A DNA stretch of 34,788 nt, taken from assembly GCA_902568425.1 (NCBI GenBank), contig CACFQM010000009.1, forward strand, positions 1 through 34,788. The letters are read 5' to 3'. The position numbers and the translations under genes were made by a program. The notes below the pieces were generated by a model. That model was given only the letters and a program-made list of their open reading frames with translations. It was not told where the DNA came from and did not search any database. This DNA comes from an uncultured Pelagibacteraceae bacterium (GTDB lineage Bacteria; Pseudomonadota; Alphaproteobacteria; Pelagibacterales; Pelagibacteraceae). Position 1 is the stretch's first letter. Each line of letters starts with the position of its first letter. Positions 31,976 through 34,788 of this stretch are shown piece by piece.

Positions 31976-32782
31976 TTAACCTTTTAACATTTCAGATGGG
32001 TCAAAATTTAGTTGTAATTCTTTCCATCTTTCGTAACCAGTTGGTGGTACTTTTAAAGGCTGACAAATTCTGACAGCTCTTAAGGCACTTTCAGCTAAAA
32101 TTTTATAAAAACTTTGTCCTGGGGTATTCATTCTCGCGTGATCCAAAATTTCTGATTTAAGAATTCTTCCATCTGGTTTTAATTTTAATTTTATTCTCAC
32201 TAATAGATTTTCATCATAAGGCAAACCTAAAGGTACACTCCAGCACCCAAAAATTTGTGCCCTTAAAGCATCTTCTTCAGACAAAGATAATCCTTGTGCA
32301 AAGGCATTCTTTACACTGCTTTGTGTTAGCTCCTGTTTCTTTCTCTGTGTTTCAGCCTGTTCTTCTTTTGCTTTATCTATTAAAGCTGCTATCTCATTTG
32401 TATCAAATAACTCATCTTTTTCAAATTCAGATGCCTGTCTAATTTGAGGTTTTATTTCTTCAGGGTTTTGTTTTTTTTTAACTAATTCTTTAGTTTCTTT
32501 TTTGTCTTCCGGCATGGGTATTCTATCAGGTTTTTCTTTTGCTTTAGCAGCTGGTGGCGCTTGTTCTGAAACAACACGTTTTTGTTCTTCTTTGACTTCT
32601 TTTATGATCTTCCTGGCTTTAGGGGCAAAGGGAATGTAGGTTTTATCCTTTATTTCAATTAGTTCTACTGAAACTATTGGTGGTAAATCAATTGGTTCTC
32701 TCATCATAAACGGTAAAGTTAGCATTGTTAAAAAAATAATTAATGAGTGAAACAAAAATGAAAATAATAAACCTTTAGTCAT
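31976..32782 (-). CDS. tolA: TolA-like protein (short)
   Basis: 268 aa; single N-terminal TM, charged central region, C-terminal LLVRIKLKLKPDGRILKSEILDHARMN..FYKILAESALRAVRICQPLKVP; position between tolR and tolB. Confidence 0.88.
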   Translation of the reverse strand: MTKGLLFSFLFHSLIIFLTMLTLPFMMREPIDLPPIVSVELIEIKDKTYIPFAPKARKIIKEVKEEQKRVVSEQAPPAAKAKEKPDRIPMPEDKKETKELVKKKQNPEEIKPQIRQASEFEKDELFDTNEIAALIDKAKEEQAETQRKKQELTQSSVKNAFAQGLSLSEEDALRAQIFGCWSVPLGLPYDENLLVRIKLKLKPDGRILKSEILDHARMNTPGQSFYKILAESALRAVRICQPLKVPPTGYERWKELQLNFDPSEMLKG

Positions 32783-32788
32783 AGAATT

Positions 32789-33202
32789 TTAATTCTTATA
32801 AGGCTCAGATATAAGAGCTACTTTTGAAAAACCTGCACCTGATAGTCTGCCCATAACTTCTAATACTCTTCCGTAGTTTATTGTTTTATCTCCTCTTACA
32901 TAAATTCTAGTATCAGTTCTATTTTTTGATATTGCTAATAATTTTGGCACAACCTTCTCAAAAGTAACTTTATGTTCTTGAATAAATAATTCACCTTTTG
33001 AGTTAATTGAAATAGTAAGTGGCTCCTGATCGTCAGGTAAAGAGTCAGCAGCCGACTCTGGTAAATCAACTTGAACCCCAACTGTAAGTAGTGGTGCAGT
33101 TACCATGAATATTATTAACAGCACAAGCATTACATCTACAAATGGTGTTACGTTTATTTCGCTCATGGGTTCTTTTTTTGAGCGGTTCATTATAAAAGCC
33201 AT
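32789..33202 (-). CDS. tolR: Biopolymer transport protein TolR/ExbD
   Basis: 137 aa; MSEINVTPFVDVMLVLLIIFMVTAPLLTVGVQVDLPES, VRGDKTINYGRVLEVMGRLSGAGFSKVALIS. Confidence 0.97.
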   Translation of the reverse strand: MAFIMNRSKKEPMSEINVTPFVDVMLVLLIIFMVTAPLLTVGVQVDLPESAADSLPDDQEPLTISINSKGELFIQEHKVTFEKVVPKLLAISKNRTDTRIYVRGDKTINYGRVLEVMGRLSGAGFSKVALISEPYKN

Positions 33203-33208
33203 AAAAAA

Positions 33209-33889
33209 TTAAATTATAGATAAAAATCTTTTTGAAAAGTTGTCGACTCTTGCAAAATATCTTTGCGAGTCACTGTTAAATTTATTGTATGCAATTACAG
33301 CTGGTATTGCTGCTAGTAAACCAAGTGCAGTTGCAAATAAAGCCTCTGCAATTCCAGGAGCTACTATTGCTAAGCTGGTATTTCTAGAAATTGCTATTGA
33401 TTGAAATGAATTCATAATTCCCCAAACTGTTCCGAACAATCCTATGAAAGGAGCGGTTGAACCTATAGTAGCTAGATATGTAAAATTTTTCTCAATACTT
33501 TTTAATTGATTGTCAATAGATACTTCCAATACTCTTTCAACTCTTGCACTTTGAACTGCTGCTGATTTTGATCTTGTTTTAATTACTTCATTCATTGCAG
33601 ATTTAAAAATTATTGTGAGTGGATCGTCAGATTTTTGGGGTAAGTTTTTGTAAAAAGCTTCTGCAGATTTTGATTTCCAGAATTTATCTTCAAAAGATTT
33701 TGTTGAGGTATCAATTCTTCTAAACAACCTCACCTTATCAAAAATTAATGCCCATGAAAAAATTGAACTTGCAATAAGAATTAATATTACTGCTTTAACA
33801 ATAAAATCTGCTCTTAAAAAAAGTTTCCAGAGAGAAAAATCTGTTGCCCCACCTAATCCAACAGCTTGAGTTGCAATTTCTTGTTCCAT
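33209..33889 (-). CDS. tolQ: TolQ/ExbB proton channel protein
   Basis: 226 aa; TYLATIGSTAPFIGLFGTVWGIMNSFQSIAISRNTSLAIVAPGIAEALFATALGLLAAIPAVIAYNKF. Confidence 0.97.
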   Translation of the reverse strand: MEQEIATQAVGLGGATDFSLWKLFLRADFIVKAVILILIASSIFSWALIFDKVRLFRRIDTSTKSFEDKFWKSKSAEAFYKNLPQKSDDPLTIIFKSAMNEVIKTRSKSAAVQSARVERVLEVSIDNQLKSIEKNFTYLATIGSTAPFIGLFGTVWGIMNSFQSIAISRNTSLAIVAPGIAEALFATALGLLAAIPAVIAYNKFNSDSQRYFARVDNFSKRFLSII

Positions 33890-33949
33890 TGAAGTTAATT
33901 ACGTATAGATTGTGTCATCAATTTGGCACAAAAAATATTAAAACATTGA

Positions 33950-34441
33950 TTAATTATTGAATTGGGAGTGGCAATCTCTAAAATACCTAGCTATCAAAAT
34001 TGCATCAGCTTTATTTACATCTTTTTTCTTTGTAAGTCTTGAGGATATGTACGGATACATTTCAATAACTTTTGTCCTACTTGCGTCTTTTGACGAGTTA
34101 ATTAGTTCAAAATGTTTTTTCCATTTTGCTGGTCTAACATAGAAAATTGAAAGCCCCAAAGCTGCACAAATACCTTTTATAGATCCAAAGGTTTGACCAA
34201 AATTAAACATGCTGGTGACCCCTTGCCCTGGCATAGCACTTACTTGCTCAACTATTACAAAAGTGTTTTCTTTTTTTAAGACATGTTTGTTTATAATGTT
34301 CACTAACTGGGCACTATTTAACTGATTTTTATTTTTTTTACCTTCTGACATTATTGGCATGTCAAAAATATCATAAATTTTGAGGTCATCTAAAATTGCA
34401 ATTCCGCCACTTAATCCAGGATCAATTCCAATAATTCTCAT
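33950..34441 (-). CDS. RuvC-like RNase H-fold nuclease, phage-type rather than canonical RuvC
   Basis: 163 aa; IIGIDPGLSGGIAIL, VIVEQVSAMPGQGVTSMFNFGQTFGSIKGICAALGLSIFYVRPAKWKKHF, KKKDVNKADAILIARY; acidic residues placed as in the RuvC superfamily. Confidence 0.85.
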   Translation of the reverse strand: MRIIGIDPGLSGGIAILDDLKIYDIFDMPIMSEGKKNKNQLNSAQLVNIINKHVLKKENTFVIVEQVSAMPGQGVTSMFNFGQTFGSIKGICAALGLSIFYVRPAKWKKHFELINSSKDASRTKVIEMYPYISSRLTKKKDVNKADAILIARYFRDCHSQFNN

Positions 34442-34444
34442 TAT

Positions 34445-34788
34445 CTATACAAGCTGTGCAGGTTTACAATTATGAAAAACTTTTTGAATATCGTCGTCCT
34501 CATGTAATTGTTCAAGCATATTTTCAAAGTCTGTTGATTCTTCTTTAGATATATCAATAAAGTTGTTTGGTCTCCACTCTATTCCAGAATAGATTAAACT
34601 TTTAACAGATTTTATTATTGTATTTTTTACCTTATAGAAATCATCTTTTTTTGTAATTATTTCATGATAATTCTCTAAGGTCAGACAATCATTTGATCCA
34701 GCATTTATAGCAAGTTCGAGAGCTTCTTCATCTGAAATATTTTGTTTTGTAAATTGAATAACGCCACAATTATAAAAATAGTGTGTAG
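34445..34788 (-). CDS. yebC: YebC/PmpR family transcriptional/translational regulator, C-terminal part (5' end beyond window)
   Basis: Minus-strand translation ...THYFYNCGVIQFTKQNISDEEALELAINAGSND...WRPNNFIDISKEESTDFENMLEQLHEDDDIQKVFHNCKPAQLV*; EDDDIQKVFHN is the conserved YebC C-terminus. Not in the ORF track because no start lies in the window. Confidence 0.92.
   Translation of the reverse strand, partial: THYFYNCGVIQFTKQNISDEEALELAINAGSNDCLTLENYHEIITKKDDFYKVKNTIIKSVKSLIYSGIEWRPNNFIDISKEESTDFENMLEQLHEDDDIQKVFHNCKPAQLV

Noticed and set aside
1-34788. CRISPR arrays, transposons, prophage, toxin-antitoxin or defence islands
   Set aside because: No regularly spaced direct repeats, transposase, integrase or recognisable defence genes; the only phage-like signal is the RuvC-like gene reported above

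Overview
AT-rich, very compact bacterial chromosomal backbone. Gene content and order, codon bias and near-zero intergenic spacing fit a streamlined alphaproteobacterium, most likely SAR11/Pelagibacterales (inferred from protein resemblance, not tested). The window contains: the 3' end of fhs; two adjacent predicted secreted proteins of unknown function; tRNA-Leu(GAG); nadA-nadC; ppdK; glyQ-glyS; an S49 peptidase; a polyprenyl synthase; pdxH; aroC; dxs-ispA-xseB; a Sua5/YrdC protein; a two-gene ABC-2 exporter followed by a GT17-type glycosyltransferase; tRNA-Arg(TCG); rluD; rpoH; and a long minus-strand block purA-thiD-glmM-folP-ftsH-tilS-cpoB-pal-tolB-tolA-tolR-tolQ-(RuvC-like)-yebC. I saw no CRISPR array, transposase, integrase, prophage module or obvious defence/BGC system, and I do not claim a novel system. 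The items most worth a second look are the phage-type RuvC-like protein at the canonical ruvC locus without ruvAB next to it, the two coupled secreted orphan proteins, the GT17/ABC-2 cassette, and the consistently overlapping stop codons of convergent genes.
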